From the NCBI GenBank assembly GCA_947492825.1, contig CANLNT010000001.1:1426001-1490000 (forward strand): 64,000 nt of DNA, in the 5' to 3' direction. The stretch's first letter is position 1. Each line of letters begins with the position of its first letter. Below the pieces are notes generated by a model, which was not told the DNA's origin, did no database searches, and saw nothing but the letters and a program-made list of their open reading frames with translations. The DNA is from an uncultured Paracoccaceae bacterium (GTDB lineage: Bacteria; Pseudomonadota; Alphaproteobacteria; Rhodobacterales; Rhodobacteraceae). This document shows, piece after piece, positions 7,993 to 15,877 of the stretch. Position numbers and translations under genes: made by a program.

Positions 7993-9021
7993 ATGAACTT
8001 GAAAGAGCTGTCATCGCAACTGGGCCTGAGCCAAACGACCGTAAGCCGCGCGTTGAACGGCTACCCTGAGGTTTCGGAAAGCACGCGGCAGCGTGTGATG
8101 GCGGCTGCAGAGCAATTTCACTACGCCCCCAGTACCCGCGCGAAGGGGCTGGCCACTGGCAAGGCGCTGGCCATAGGTCACGTGATACCGACGACCAAAA
8201 GCCACGAGATGGTCAACCCGATCTTTGCCGACTTCATTGCCGGCGCGGGCGAAGAATACGCCCGCCAGGGATACGAGATGATCCTGTCAGTCCTAAACAA
8301 TGATGAGGATGAACACCGGGTCTACCAAAACCTCAAATCGCGTCGTGCGGTCGATGGGGTCGTGGTCCACGCCCCGAAAATGGATGATCCCCGGATACCG
8401 TTGCTCAAAGATCTTGATCTGCCGTTTGTTGTGCATGGCCGCGCCAGCGGTGTGTCCCTGCCCTATTCATGGCTCGACGTGAACAATCGCTCGGCCTTTC
8501 ATCGGGCCACCGGCTTTCTTTACGATCTCGGCCATCGGCGCATGGCGCTTTTGAATGGCAATGAACAAATGGACTTCGCGATGCGGCGGCGGCGCGGCTT
8601 TGTTGACGCACTGACCGACAGAGGCATCACTGCTGACCCTACCCTGATGCATGCAGACGAGATGACAGAAGACTTCGGCTATCTGACAACGCGCGAAATG
8701 CTGGCACAAGACGCCCCGCCCACCGCAATCCTGACATCCTCGATGATCATCGCATTAGGCGTCCGACGCGCGGTCGAAGAATCGGGCCTGAAGATGGGGC
8801 GCGATGTGTCGATCATAACTCACGATGACCGGCTGTCTTATCTCCGCAATGGCGGCGACGTTCCGATTTTCACCGCCACCCGGTCGTCTGTTCGGGATGC
8901 GGGACGTCAACTCGCAGCCATGCTCTTGCAGATTATTGCCGAACCCGACAAAAACCCGATGCAAACGCTGCTCGAGGCTGAACTGACGGTGGGACAATCC
9001 ACCGGCCCTGCACCACGCTAA
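7993..9021 (+). CDS. aglR: LacI-family repressor of the alpha-glucoside locus
   Basis: A DNA-binding regulator of 342 residues. I chose the ATG at 7993 because the protein then begins MNLKELSSQLGLSQTTVSRA, the standard LacI headpiece, with the hinge helix near residue 50. An upstream ATG at 7957 would add 12 residues with no family match. Residues 60-330 form the periplasmic-binding-like sugar sensor and dimerisation domain. It is divergent from aglE and followed 9 bases later by the beta-glucosidase and then glucokinase. The inducer is inferred to be a glucoside. The name aglR follows the arrangement in Sinorhizobium. Confidence 0.88.
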   Translation: MNLKELSSQLGLSQTTVSRALNGYPEVSESTRQRVMAAAEQFHYAPSTRAKGLATGKALAIGHVIPTTKSHEMVNPIFADFIAGAGEEYARQGYEMILSVLNNDEDEHRVYQNLKSRRAVDGVVVHAPKMDDPRIPLLKDLDLPFVVHGRASGVSLPYSWLDVNNRSAFHRATGFLYDLGHRRMALLNGNEQMDFAMRRRRGFVDALTDRGITADPTLMHADEMTEDFGYLTTREMLAQDAPPTAILTSSMIIALGVRRAVEESGLKMGRDVSIITHDDRLSYLRNGGDVPIFTATRSSVRDAGRQLAAMLLQIIAEPDKNPMQTLLEAELTVGQSTGPAPR

Positions 9022-9030
9022 GGACATATC

Positions 9031-10350
9031 ATGCTCAAACGCTCCGACTTTCCCAAGGATTTCATTTTTGGGGCCGCCACGGCCGCGTATCAGATCGAGG
9101 GTCATAGTTTTGGCGGCGCGGGCCTGACCCATTGGGACACCTTTGCCGCAGGCCCCAACAATGTGGTGCGGGCCGAAGACGGTGCCGTGGCCTGTGATCA
9201 TTATCACCGCTTCGAAAGTGACCTCGATCATCTGGTCGATGCGGGCATGGATGCTTACCGCTTTTCGACCAGTTGGGCGCGCGTGATGCCTGATGGTGTG
9301 ACCGTGAACCCCGAAGGATTGGACTTCTACGATCGCTTGACCGACGCTATTTTGGCACGGGGGCTGAAACCTTTCCAGACACTCTATCACTGGGATCTGC
9401 CTGCAGCGCTTGCCGATCTCGGCGGGTGGGCGAACCCCGATATCGCGCATCGTTTTGGTGACTACGTGGATGTGATCACCGACCGGATCGGGGATCGCAT
9501 GGCCTCGATCGCGACGCTCAATGAACCTTGGTGCGTCGCCTATCTATCGCATTTTCTGGGCCACCACGCACCGGGCTTGCGTGACATCCGCGCGGCATCC
9601 CGTGCGATGCATCACGTGATGAAGGCACACGGCGTCGGCATGACCCGGCTGCGCGCTAAAGGCATGAAGAATTGCGGCATCGTTCTGAACTTTGAATACC
9701 CGCAGGCCGCAGATGAAACGGCAGAGACCCTCGCCGCCACCAAACGGCAAGAAGCGATTTACAACCACTGGTTCATTCAGGCCGCAACCCAAGGCACCTA
9801 CCCTTCAGAGGCGCTCGAAGGTTTTGAACCCCATATGCCCGCGGGCTGGCAGGATGACATGGCAGAGATCAGCCAGCCGATGGATTTTCTGGGCGTCAAT
9901 TACTACACCCGCACGAATATTAAGGCCGATCCGGACGCGCCTTGGCCCCACGTCACGTCAGTGACCGGCACGCTGGACAAGACCCAGATGGGCTGGGAGA
10001 TTTATCCCGACGGCCTGCGCGATATCCTGTTGATGCTGAAAGACGACTATGTGGGCGACCTGCCTATCTTTATCACCGAAAACGGCATGGCATGGGACGA
10101 TCACGTTGAAAACGGCGCGGTCTTTGACCCCCAGCGCAGCGCTTATATCGCAGGCCACTTGCAAGCGATGCATGATGCTGTATCCGCTGGGGTGAACTTG
10201 CAGGGCTTTTTCTACTGGTCGCTCCTCGACAATTACGAATGGGCCTTTGGCTATGAAAAGCGGTTCGGCCTGATCCATGTCGATTTCGAAACACAGACAC
10301 GGACGCCCAAAGCGTCCTATCACGACCTCAAAGCCGCCATCGCGCGCTAA
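9031..10350 (+). CDS. Beta-glucosidase, GH1 family
   Basis: A cytoplasmic GH1 hydrolase of 439 residues, predicted to release glucose from beta-glucosides. The N-terminal signature (FIFGAATAAYQIEG, 11-24), the acid/base Glu165 in TLNEPW and the nucleophile Glu350 in ITENG are all present. There is no signal peptide. It sits 9 bases after the LacI regulator and 11 bases before glucokinase, so the three are probably one transcript. The result is that alpha- and beta-glucoside breakdown share one regulator. Some GH1 enzymes prefer beta-galactosides or beta-fucosides, so the sugar is not certain. Confidence 0.92.
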   Translation: MLKRSDFPKDFIFGAATAAYQIEGHSFGGAGLTHWDTFAAGPNNVVRAEDGAVACDHYHRFESDLDHLVDAGMDAYRFSTSWARVMPDGVTVNPEGLDFYDRLTDAILARGLKPFQTLYHWDLPAALADLGGWANPDIAHRFGDYVDVITDRIGDRMASIATLNEPWCVAYLSHFLGHHAPGLRDIRAASRAMHHVMKAHGVGMTRLRAKGMKNCGIVLNFEYPQAADETAETLAATKRQEAIYNHWFIQAATQGTYPSEALEGFEPHMPAGWQDDMAEISQPMDFLGVNYYTRTNIKADPDAPWPHVTSVTGTLDKTQMGWEIYPDGLRDILLMLKDDYVGDLPIFITENGMAWDDHVENGAVFDPQRSAYIAGHLQAMHDAVSAGVNLQGFFYWSLLDNYEWAFGYEKRFGLIHVDFETQTRTPKASYHDLKAAIAR

Positions 10351-10361
10351 GGACACGCCTC

Positions 10362-11342
10362 ATGCCAAAACACGCTGCCAACACCTTTAGCCTTGTTGCC
10401 GACATCGGCGGCACCAACACGCGGGTTGCCCTTGCCAAAGGACGCGACATCCTGACCGACACGATCCGCCGGTATCGCAACACCGATTTCCCGGGGCTGG
10501 AAAGCGTGATCCGACGTTATGTCGATGATGAAGGGGGTGTTGATGCGCGCGCGGCCTGTGTGGCAGTGGCAGGCCCTGTGCGGGATGGCCGGGCGTCAAT
10601 GACGAACCTTGACTGGACAATCGACAAGACCACCCTTGCCCGCGCCACCGGGTCCGAGACCGTGGCAATCCTGAACGATCTTCAGGCCCAGGGCCATGCC
10701 CTTGGCCATCTGGCGCCGGAAAACATTCGCACGATCCTGACCGGGGTAGAAGCCAATGCAAATGCAGCCAAACTGGTAATTGGCGTCGGCACCGGGTTCA
10801 ACGCAGCCCCGGTCTTTGATACCGACCACGGACGGCTGGTGACACCATCGGAAAGCGGTCACGCCAACTTGCCCATCCGCACCGCACAAGAGCTGCGCTT
10901 GTGCGAATTTGTGTCCAGCGCGCATGGCTTCCCAGCGATCGAGGATGTGCTGTCGGGCCGCGGCCTGGAGCGGGTTTATGCGTTTCTGGGGCAAGAGGAA
11001 AACGACCCGCGCGAGGCAGCGGCCGCAAACATCATGGCCGCCTGCGCCCAAGGCGACGATCCCCGCAGCGCTAAGGCTGCGCGAATCTTCACGCGCATCC
11101 TGGGCACGGTGGCGGGCAACCTGTCGCTGGTGCAATTGCCCTTCGGCGGTGTCTATCTGGCGGGGGGCGTCGCGCGCGCCTTTGCCCCACACCTGCAAAC
11201 CTTCGGCTTTGGCGAAGCCTTCCGCGACAAAGGCCGCTTTGCGGGCTTCATGGGCAACTTCTCGGTCAGCGTGATCGAGGATGACTACGCCGCCCTCACT
11301 GGCTCTGCCGCGCATCTTGCCGCCATTCTGAAAGAGGCCTGA
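10362..11342 (+). CDS. glk: Glucokinase
   Basis: Phosphorylates free glucose to glucose 6-phosphate with ATP in the cytoplasm, after the two glucosidases of the locus have released it (326 residues, Escherichia coli Glk type). The phosphate-binding motif is DIGGTNTR (14-21). The catalytic aspartate is in ILNDLQAQG (about residue 106), and the second glycine-rich motif is VGTGFN. The zinc-binding ROK signature is absent, which supports the non-ROK Glk group. It is the last gene of the regulator-bgl-glk unit. Confidence 0.92.
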   Translation: MPKHAANTFSLVADIGGTNTRVALAKGRDILTDTIRRYRNTDFPGLESVIRRYVDDEGGVDARAACVAVAGPVRDGRASMTNLDWTIDKTTLARATGSETVAILNDLQAQGHALGHLAPENIRTILTGVEANANAAKLVIGVGTGFNAAPVFDTDHGRLVTPSESGHANLPIRTAQELRLCEFVSSAHGFPAIEDVLSGRGLERVYAFLGQEENDPREAAAANIMAACAQGDDPRSAKAARIFTRILGTVAGNLSLVQLPFGGVYLAGGVARAFAPHLQTFGFGEAFRDKGRFAGFMGNFSVSVIEDDYAALTGSAAHLAAILKEA

Positions 11343-11465
11343 TCGCGCCCAGTTGCACCTTGCCACGTCTTTCGGCTGGGTGTAGCTAGAACCAAATCAT
11401 GGACCTGATTGTCTGCCTTGGTTGCCTTGTGACCTTCGGCAGTTCGATTGGCTCACGGTGATTGT

Positions 11466-11539
11466 GCGGGTATGGTGAAAAGGTATCACGAAAGCTTCCC
11501 AAGCTTCAGTTACGGGTTCGATTCCCGTTACCCGCTCCA
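11466..11539 (+). tRNA. tRNA-Gly (anticodon CCC)
   Basis: A 74-base cloverleaf with encoded CCA. The acceptor arms are GCGGGTA/TACCCGC, the D-stem GTGA/TCAC, the anticodon loop TTCCCAA with anticodon CCC (reads GGG), and the T-arm ACGGG-TTCGATT-CCCGT. The anticodon stem AAAGC/GCTTC has an A-C mismatch at the outermost pair (27-43) and four good pairs below it. It is convergent with trmJ. No integrase or att duplication is nearby. Confidence 0.93.
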
Positions 11540-11564
11540 AGACAAGCGCGCCGGCCCAAAGCCC

Positions 11565-12305
11565 CTACCCTTTGTCTTTCCACCGCACCATCTGCCGCAT
11601 GATCCCGTGCAACATCTGCACATCTGCGCGCGTCAATGACATGCGCGACCACAAGTTGCGCAGGTTCATCTTCATGTTCGCGGCCTTGTGTTCGGGAAAG
11701 AAAAACCCAGCCCGATCCAGCGTGCTCTCATAATTCTCGGCCAGCTTCTCAATTTCGATCTGCGTAGCCCAATCGCCCTGCATCTGTGTGCGCTGCGCGG
11801 GCGTCTCGACCGTCGCGCGTTGCCATTCATAACCACACAGCAGCACACACTGCGCCAAGTTTAACGATGGAAAATCCGGGTTTACCGGGACAGAGATGAT
11901 CGCGTTGGCCCGCGCGATATCATCATTTTCCATGCCCGCGCGTTCGGGGCCAAACATCACCGCGACCTTCTGGCCCGCGGCAATGCGGTCACGCGCATCC
12001 GACAAAGCCGCCTGAGGCGTGAAGACGGGCTTGGTCAACTCCCGTGGGCGCGCGGTCGTGGCATAGACATAGTCGCAATCAGCCACAGCATCCGCTGTGC
12101 TGTCGTGCAATTGCGCCTCGTCCAGCAACCGCCCCGCGCCAGAGGCCATGGCAACAGCGCTTTGATTGGGCCAGCCATCGCGCGGGGCAGCGACGCGCAT
12201 CCGGTCCAGACCAAAGTTCCACATCGCGCGCGCGGCGGCCCCGATATTTTCGCCCATTTGCGGGCGGATCAGCACAAAGGCAGGTTGTGGTGTGTCAGTA
12301 GGCAT
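11565..12305 (-). CDS. trmJ: tRNA (Cm32/Um32) 2'-O-methyltransferase
   Basis: A SPOUT-superfamily methyltransferase that uses S-adenosylmethionine to methylate the ribose of nucleotide 32 in the anticodon loop of some tRNAs (246 residues). Motif 1 is the RPQMGENIGAAARAMWNFG segment near residues 12-30. The trefoil-knot cofactor motifs are VAVMFGPERAGMEN and the PVNPDFPSLNLAQ segment. I chose the ATG at 12305 (MPTDTPQPAFVLIRPQ), because a longer frame adds 18 residues without family likeness. Its 3' end faces the tRNA-Gly gene 25 bases away. TrmJ and the closely related TrmH-like proteins are hard to separate by eye. Confidence 0.85.
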   Translation of the reverse strand: MPTDTPQPAFVLIRPQMGENIGAAARAMWNFGLDRMRVAAPRDGWPNQSAVAMASGAGRLLDEAQLHDSTADAVADCDYVYATTARPRELTKPVFTPQAALSDARDRIAAGQKVAVMFGPERAGMENDDIARANAIISVPVNPDFPSLNLAQCVLLCGYEWQRATVETPAQRTQMQGDWATQIEIEKLAENYESTLDRAGFFFPEHKAANMKMNLRNLWSRMSLTRADVQMLHGIMRQMVRWKDKG

Positions 12306-12369
12306 CAGGGATATCCGGTTGATTTCGCGCGTGATACGCTGGCCGTCACCATGACACAAGGAGGGGCGA

Positions 12370-12699
12370 ATGGCCTATGATGCGGGATTGGCCGAGGTGC
12401 TGCGCAGCGACCTTGCCGAAGAGCCAGGGATCACCGAACGCAAGATGTTCGGTGGCCTTTGCTTTATGAAGAATGGCCATATGGTTTGCGGTGTGCATCA
12501 GGGCGGCGGCATGGCGCGCGTTGGCAAAGCGGCAGAGCCGGAGGCGCTGAAAATTCCCGGTGTGGCACCGCTGTCGTTTACCGGGCGCAAGATGGGCGGC
12601 ATGGTTGACGTGGCCGAAACGACCTTTGCCGATGATGCCTTGCGGCATCAGGTTGTCACGATGGCACTGGCCTACGCCAGCAGCCTGCCTCCGAAGTAG
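12370..12699 (+). CDS. TfoX N-terminal domain protein
   Basis: A 109-residue protein consisting only of the TfoX/Sxy N-terminal domain (ERKMFGGLCFMKNGHMVCGV). It lacks the C-terminal helical domain of the full competence regulator. Such single-domain proteins are common in alphaproteobacteria and their role is not established. It is divergent from trmJ (64 bases apart) and has a strong ribosome binding site (GGAGGGG). The following ThiE-like gene starts 56 bases after its stop, so the two may be co-transcribed. Confidence 0.8.
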   Translation: MAYDAGLAEVLRSDLAEEPGITERKMFGGLCFMKNGHMVCGVHQGGGMARVGKAAEPEALKIPGVAPLSFTGRKMGGMVDVAETTFADDALRHQVVTMALAYASSLPPK

Positions 12700-12755
12700 C
12701 CAAGCGCAGAAATCCGGGCTAGATGGGGGCAATCTATCAAGAAGGCCCCGACACG

Positions 12756-13379
12756 ATGTCCGATTCAGAGCTGCCGCAGATCTATCTGATCTCTCCACCA
12801 GAGTTTGATCTTTCCACGTACCCAGACCGGCTGGCGGCCTGCCTTGATCTAGTGCCCGTGGCCTGTGTACGACTTGCCCTTTCCAGCCGTGATGAAGACC
12901 GTATTGGCCGCGCCGCAGACGCGCTGCGCGAAATCACGCATCAACGCGATGTGGCGCTTGTGATCGACAGCCATTTTCGGCTGGTGGAACGGTTTGGCTT
13001 GGACGGTGTGCATTTGACCGATGGCGCCCGCTCTGTCCGGGCTGTGCGCAAAGAGCTGGGCGATGATGCAATTGTCGGCACCTTCTGCGGCAATTCGCGC
13101 CATGACGGCATGACCGCTGGCGAACTTTCCGCCGACTACGTGGCTTTTGGACCCGTGGGCAGCACGGATCTGGGCGGCATGCAGCAGGCCGAGCTTGAGC
13201 TGTTCGCCTGGTGGAGCCAGATGATCGAAATCCCCGTCGTTGCCGAAGGCGCGCTTACGCCCGAGTTGATCAAGGTACTCTCCACCACAACAGATTTCTT
13301 CGGCATTGGGGATGAGGTTTGGTCAAACGACGATGCCGCGGCCAAACTGTCAGAATTCCGCGTGCTGATGGGCGGTTAA
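12756..13379 (+). CDS. ThiE/TenI-like thiamine-phosphate synthase family protein
   Basis: A TIM-barrel protein of 207 residues resembling thiamine-phosphate synthase, which joins the pyrimidine and thiazole halves of thiamine. The family segment FGLDGVHLTDG and the phosphate-binding YVAFGPVGST are present. Overall it is divergent, and no other thiamine gene is nearby, so it may be a TenI-type paralogue with another role. I took the ATG at 12756 (MSDSELPQIYLIS), preceded by AGAAGG. An ATG at 12723 would add 11 residues. Its 3' end overlaps the opposite olsA gene by 30 bases. Confidence 0.7.
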   Translation: MSDSELPQIYLISPPEFDLSTYPDRLAACLDLVPVACVRLALSSRDEDRIGRAADALREITHQRDVALVIDSHFRLVERFGLDGVHLTDGARSVRAVRKELGDDAIVGTFCGNSRHDGMTAGELSADYVAFGPVGSTDLGGMQQAELELFAWWSQMIEIPVVAEGALTPELIKVLSTTTDFFGIGDEVWSNDDAAAKLSEFRVLMGG

Positions 13380-14183
13380 TCCACCCCGCACCTGACATTC
13401 CAGATGGCGCGCCAGCGCTTTGCGATCTGCAAAGTCACGCACTTGCACCGGCGTATGGTAGACGACACTGACATGTCCTTGCTGTCTTGCCGCAAGCGTC
13501 GACAACAGATGCGGCCCAAATTCCATGTCCCCCCACCAGCCGTAGAACCGTGGATCTGCATCCGGTGGCGCGGTGTATTTCACAGTCACCGCCTGAATTG
13601 CCATGATTTCGCGCAAGCTGGGTTCAAAGAAAGCTGCAAACAGTGTCGGTTTGAACGGTAAGACCTGCAAACCGTCGGTCGAGGTACCTTCGGGAAAAAA
13701 CAGCAGCCGATGCCCGGCGGCCAGTCTATCGCGGAATACAGCAATCTGTGACGCAGCCTCGGTGCGTTCGCGGCGGATAAAGACGGTGCCAGTGGCGCGC
13801 GCCAGCCACCCGATCAGCGGCCATTGCGCCACCTCGGCCTTGGAGACAAAGTAGATCCGTTTTCCCGCATTCAGCGCAAAGATATCAAGCCAGCTGGAAT
13901 GGTTGGCGACAACCGCGCCGGGGCCGGTCATCGGCACGCCTTTTAACTGGAAGCCGATCCCCAATATCCGAAACCCGTTGCGGCAGACAAACTGGGTGAT
14001 GTGGGGCGTGATCGGACGGCGCAGGCCAAAGAACGGACGCTCAATCAACCGCAACGTAAGCATCAAGATCAGGCCCCCACTCACCAACACGATCAACGGG
14101 ATCGCACGCAAGACCGCTCGGAAAACGCCGCCCCACGTTGGCGCCAAATGCGGCGCGTGATCGTCGGACCGCCAGGTCGTCAT
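13350..14183 (-). CDS. olsA: Lyso-ornithine lipid O-acyltransferase (PlsC family)
   Basis: A membrane-bound acyltransferase of 277 residues. It is predicted to add the second acyl chain to lyso-ornithine lipid, completing this phosphorus-free membrane lipid. A hydrophobic anchor spans about residues 25-45. The PlsC motifs are NHSSWLD (94-100, the NHX4D catalytic pair) and FFPEGTS (162-168). It starts within the stop codon of olsB (4-base overlap), and that pairing is what separates it from a plain 1-acylglycerol-3-phosphate acyltransferase. Some OlsA proteins are known to do both reactions. Its end overlaps the ThiE-like gene. Confidence 0.85.
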   Translation of the reverse strand: MTTWRSDDHAPHLAPTWGGVFRAVLRAIPLIVLVSGGLILMLTLRLIERPFFGLRRPITPHITQFVCRNGFRILGIGFQLKGVPMTGPGAVVANHSSWLDIFALNAGKRIYFVSKAEVAQWPLIGWLARATGTVFIRRERTEAASQIAVFRDRLAAGHRLLFFPEGTSTDGLQVLPFKPTLFAAFFEPSLREIMAIQAVTVKYTAPPDADPRFYGWWGDMEFGPHLLSTLAARQQGHVSVVYHTPVQVRDFADRKALARHLECQVRGGLTAHQHAEF

Positions 14184-14947
14184 AAGGCGCCATCCGCATA
14201 CTGCGCCCGCAATCGGTCAGGCATCTGATTGACGTCCACCACCATGCAAACATCCGTGGTGTTGAACGCCTGATCGCGGTATGCGCCATCACCCACCATG
14301 CCACCCAACCGCAGATACGCTTTGATCAGGGGTGGGATCGCGGCTACAGCTTCCTTGCGGTTTTCATCAGCCAAAGTCAGATCATCCAGTGGAACAGCGC
14401 CTGCCCCCTTTGCGACAGGGCGCAGCTTTGGCGGTGCCAGATAACTTTGGTGCAGATGCGCCAGTGCTGCCGCATGACGGCTGGCATCCGCGCCATGAAA
14501 AGACGCCACTCCAAACAGGATCTCAATCTTCTGCTGACGTACATGTGCCGCAAGCCCCTGCCATAGATGATGCATCGCGACCCCCCCGCGGTAGTCGGGA
14601 TGCAAGCACGACCGACCAAGTTCCAGCAACTTGCGCCCGCCGGCCAATAGCGGTGTCAGATCATATTCCGCCGCCGAGGAAAAGCCGCCGGCCGCATCAG
14701 CCTGCGCACGGTTCATTAGGCGATATACCCCAATCACCTGATCATCAGCGCGCCGCCCCAGATCGCGCAACAGCAAGTGGTCCGCATGGGCGTCAAATGC
14801 ATCCGCCTCTTGCCCGGCTGCGTGATCCACGCCGTCGCTGGTTCCGCCCAGCTCTGCCACAAAGACCTGATACCGAAGGCGCTGTGCCGCCACGACATCC
14901 GCATCGCTGCAAGCCAACTGCAAATCAAATTGGGGGGAAACGGTCAT
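14180..14947 (-). CDS. olsB: Ornithine N-acyltransferase OlsB
   Basis: Transfers a 3-hydroxyacyl chain from acyl carrier protein to the amino group of ornithine, the first step of ornithine lipid synthesis (255 residues, GNAT-like fold). Family features are RLRYQVFVAELGG near residues 20-33, LELGRSCLHPDYRGG, and a histidine-containing FGVASFHG. I chose the ATG at 14947 (MTVSPQFDLQLA) by comparison with the family, although no good ribosome binding site precedes it; the frame stays open to an ATG at 15040. In other alphaproteobacteria olsB responds to phosphate starvation, but I see no clear Pho box here. Confidence 0.87.
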   Translation of the reverse strand: MTVSPQFDLQLACSDADVVAAQRLRYQVFVAELGGTSDGVDHAAGQEADAFDAHADHLLLRDLGRRADDQVIGVYRLMNRAQADAAGGFSSAAEYDLTPLLAGGRKLLELGRSCLHPDYRGGVAMHHLWQGLAAHVRQQKIEILFGVASFHGADASRHAAALAHLHQSYLAPPKLRPVAKGAGAVPLDDLTLADENRKEAVAAIPPLIKAYLRLGGMVGDGAYRDQAFNTTDVCMVVDVNQMPDRLRAQYADGAL

Positions 14948-15030
14948 TGCGTTTTGTGTTCGGGTCCGAAGGAACAGGGGCGGTTTAGGTGCACATTTAC
15001 CATTTGGCAACCAAAAGCGCGGCAACATTG

Positions 15031-15055
15031 TGCGGGACATATTGACGTGCCCGCA
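15031..15055. other. Inverted repeat between DUF3553 gene and olsB
   Basis: TGCGGG and CCCGCA arms are separated by 13 bases. With one bulged base the arms extend to eight pairs. It lies 83 bases before olsB. No T-run follows on either strand, so an operator or mRNA hairpin is more likely than a terminator. Confidence 0.35.
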
Positions 15056-15067
15056 GGTATTGCTACC

Positions 15068-15259
15068 TTAGGTTGTGTTGCTGCCGTGATAGGGGACCAG
15101 TATGATCAATGATCCATCAATGACAATTTTACCTGTTTCGCGGAAATTGACCGTGATCCGACCGCCAATATTTGACTGCACCTGTCCCACGCCCCAGTCC
15201 GGCTTGTTGGGGTGGGTGACCAGCATGCCGGGTTCCAGAATTGCGTTCAGATCAGACAT
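15068..15259 (-). CDS. DUF3553 domain protein
   Basis: A 63-residue protein made up of one DUF3553 domain (GMLVTHPNKPDWGVGQVQS, then GGRITVNFRETGK). This small beta-rich domain is also found attached to helicases. It may bind nucleic acid, but this is not established. The ATG at 15259 gives the family's start (MSDLNAILEPG). Its start is only 24 bases from the chpT start on the other strand, so its promoter must lie in or around the chpT 5' end. Confidence 0.8.
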   Translation of the reverse strand: MSDLNAILEPGMLVTHPNKPDWGVGQVQSNIGGRITVNFRETGKIVIDGSLIILVPYHGSNTT

Positions 15260-15283
15260 CACAGCACCCCTTGGCAGGTCATT

Positions 15284-15877
15284 ATGATGCGCCCTGATCT
15301 TGCAGCTCTCGTCGGATCGCGCATCTGTCATGACCTTATCAGCCCAATCGGTGCAATCAGCAATGGGGTAGAGCTTTTGGCGATGTCCGACGACAGCCCA
15401 AGCGCCGAAATGCAGTTGATCAGCGACAGCGTGGACAACGCCAGCGCCCGCATCCGGTTCTTTCGCATCGCCTATGGTGCAGCAACGGCGGATCAGTTCA
15501 TCAGCCAGGGTGAAGTGACTGCGATTCTTGGGGCAATGGCGCGTGGTGGCCGGTTCACCTACGCATGGGAGGTCGCCGACGACCCTCGCCGGCTAGAGGT
15601 GCGGTTGGTCTTTCTGCTTTTGCAGTGCTTTGAAAGCGCCCTGCCCTTCGGCGGTGAAGTCGCCATCAGCAGCACCGGCACTGCCTGGAAGATTGAGGCC
15701 ACGGGTCGCAAGATCAGCGCTGACCCCAGTCTTTGGGACGATCTGGGCACTGTTCGTGCCAGCGATGACATCGGACCGGCACAGGTGCATTTCGCATTGA
15801 TGCCCGACGCGCTGAAAGAGGCGAACCGCAAGCTGACCGCAGATATTCAAAACGACCGTATCGTGGTGACGTTTTAG
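15284..15877 (+). CDS. chpT: Histidine phosphotransferase ChpT
   Basis: A cytoplasmic phosphotransferase of 197 residues that relays phosphate from the kinase CckA to the response regulators CtrA and CpdR. In Rhodobacterales this pathway governs motility and gene transfer agents rather than an essential cell cycle. The phospho-accepting His16 lies in [21 protein letters not shown], the ChpT dimerisation helix. The C-terminal half is a degenerate HATPase-like domain without ATP-binding boxes. I took the ATG at 15284 (the next codon is also ATG). A perfect CtrA box elsewhere in the window (48732-48747) fits a functional CtrA pathway. Confidence 0.88.
   Translation: MMRPDLAALVGSRICHDLISPIGAISNGVELLAMSDDSPSAEMQLISDSVDNASARIRFFRIAYGAATADQFISQGEVTAILGAMARGGRFTYAWEVADDPRRLEVRLVFLLLQCFESALPFGGEVAISSTGTAWKIEATGRKISADPSLWDDLGTVRASDDIGPAQVHFALMPDALKEANRKLTADIQNDRIVVTF

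Noticed and set aside
11466-11539. tRNA-Gly as a possible integration site
   Set aside because: No integrase, no duplicated tRNA 3' end and no change of gene style follow. The next gene is trmJ on the opposite strand, 25 bases away.
12370-12699. Competence regulator TfoX/Sxy
   Set aside because: Only the N-terminal domain is present, and no competence genes are nearby, so a competence role is not supported.
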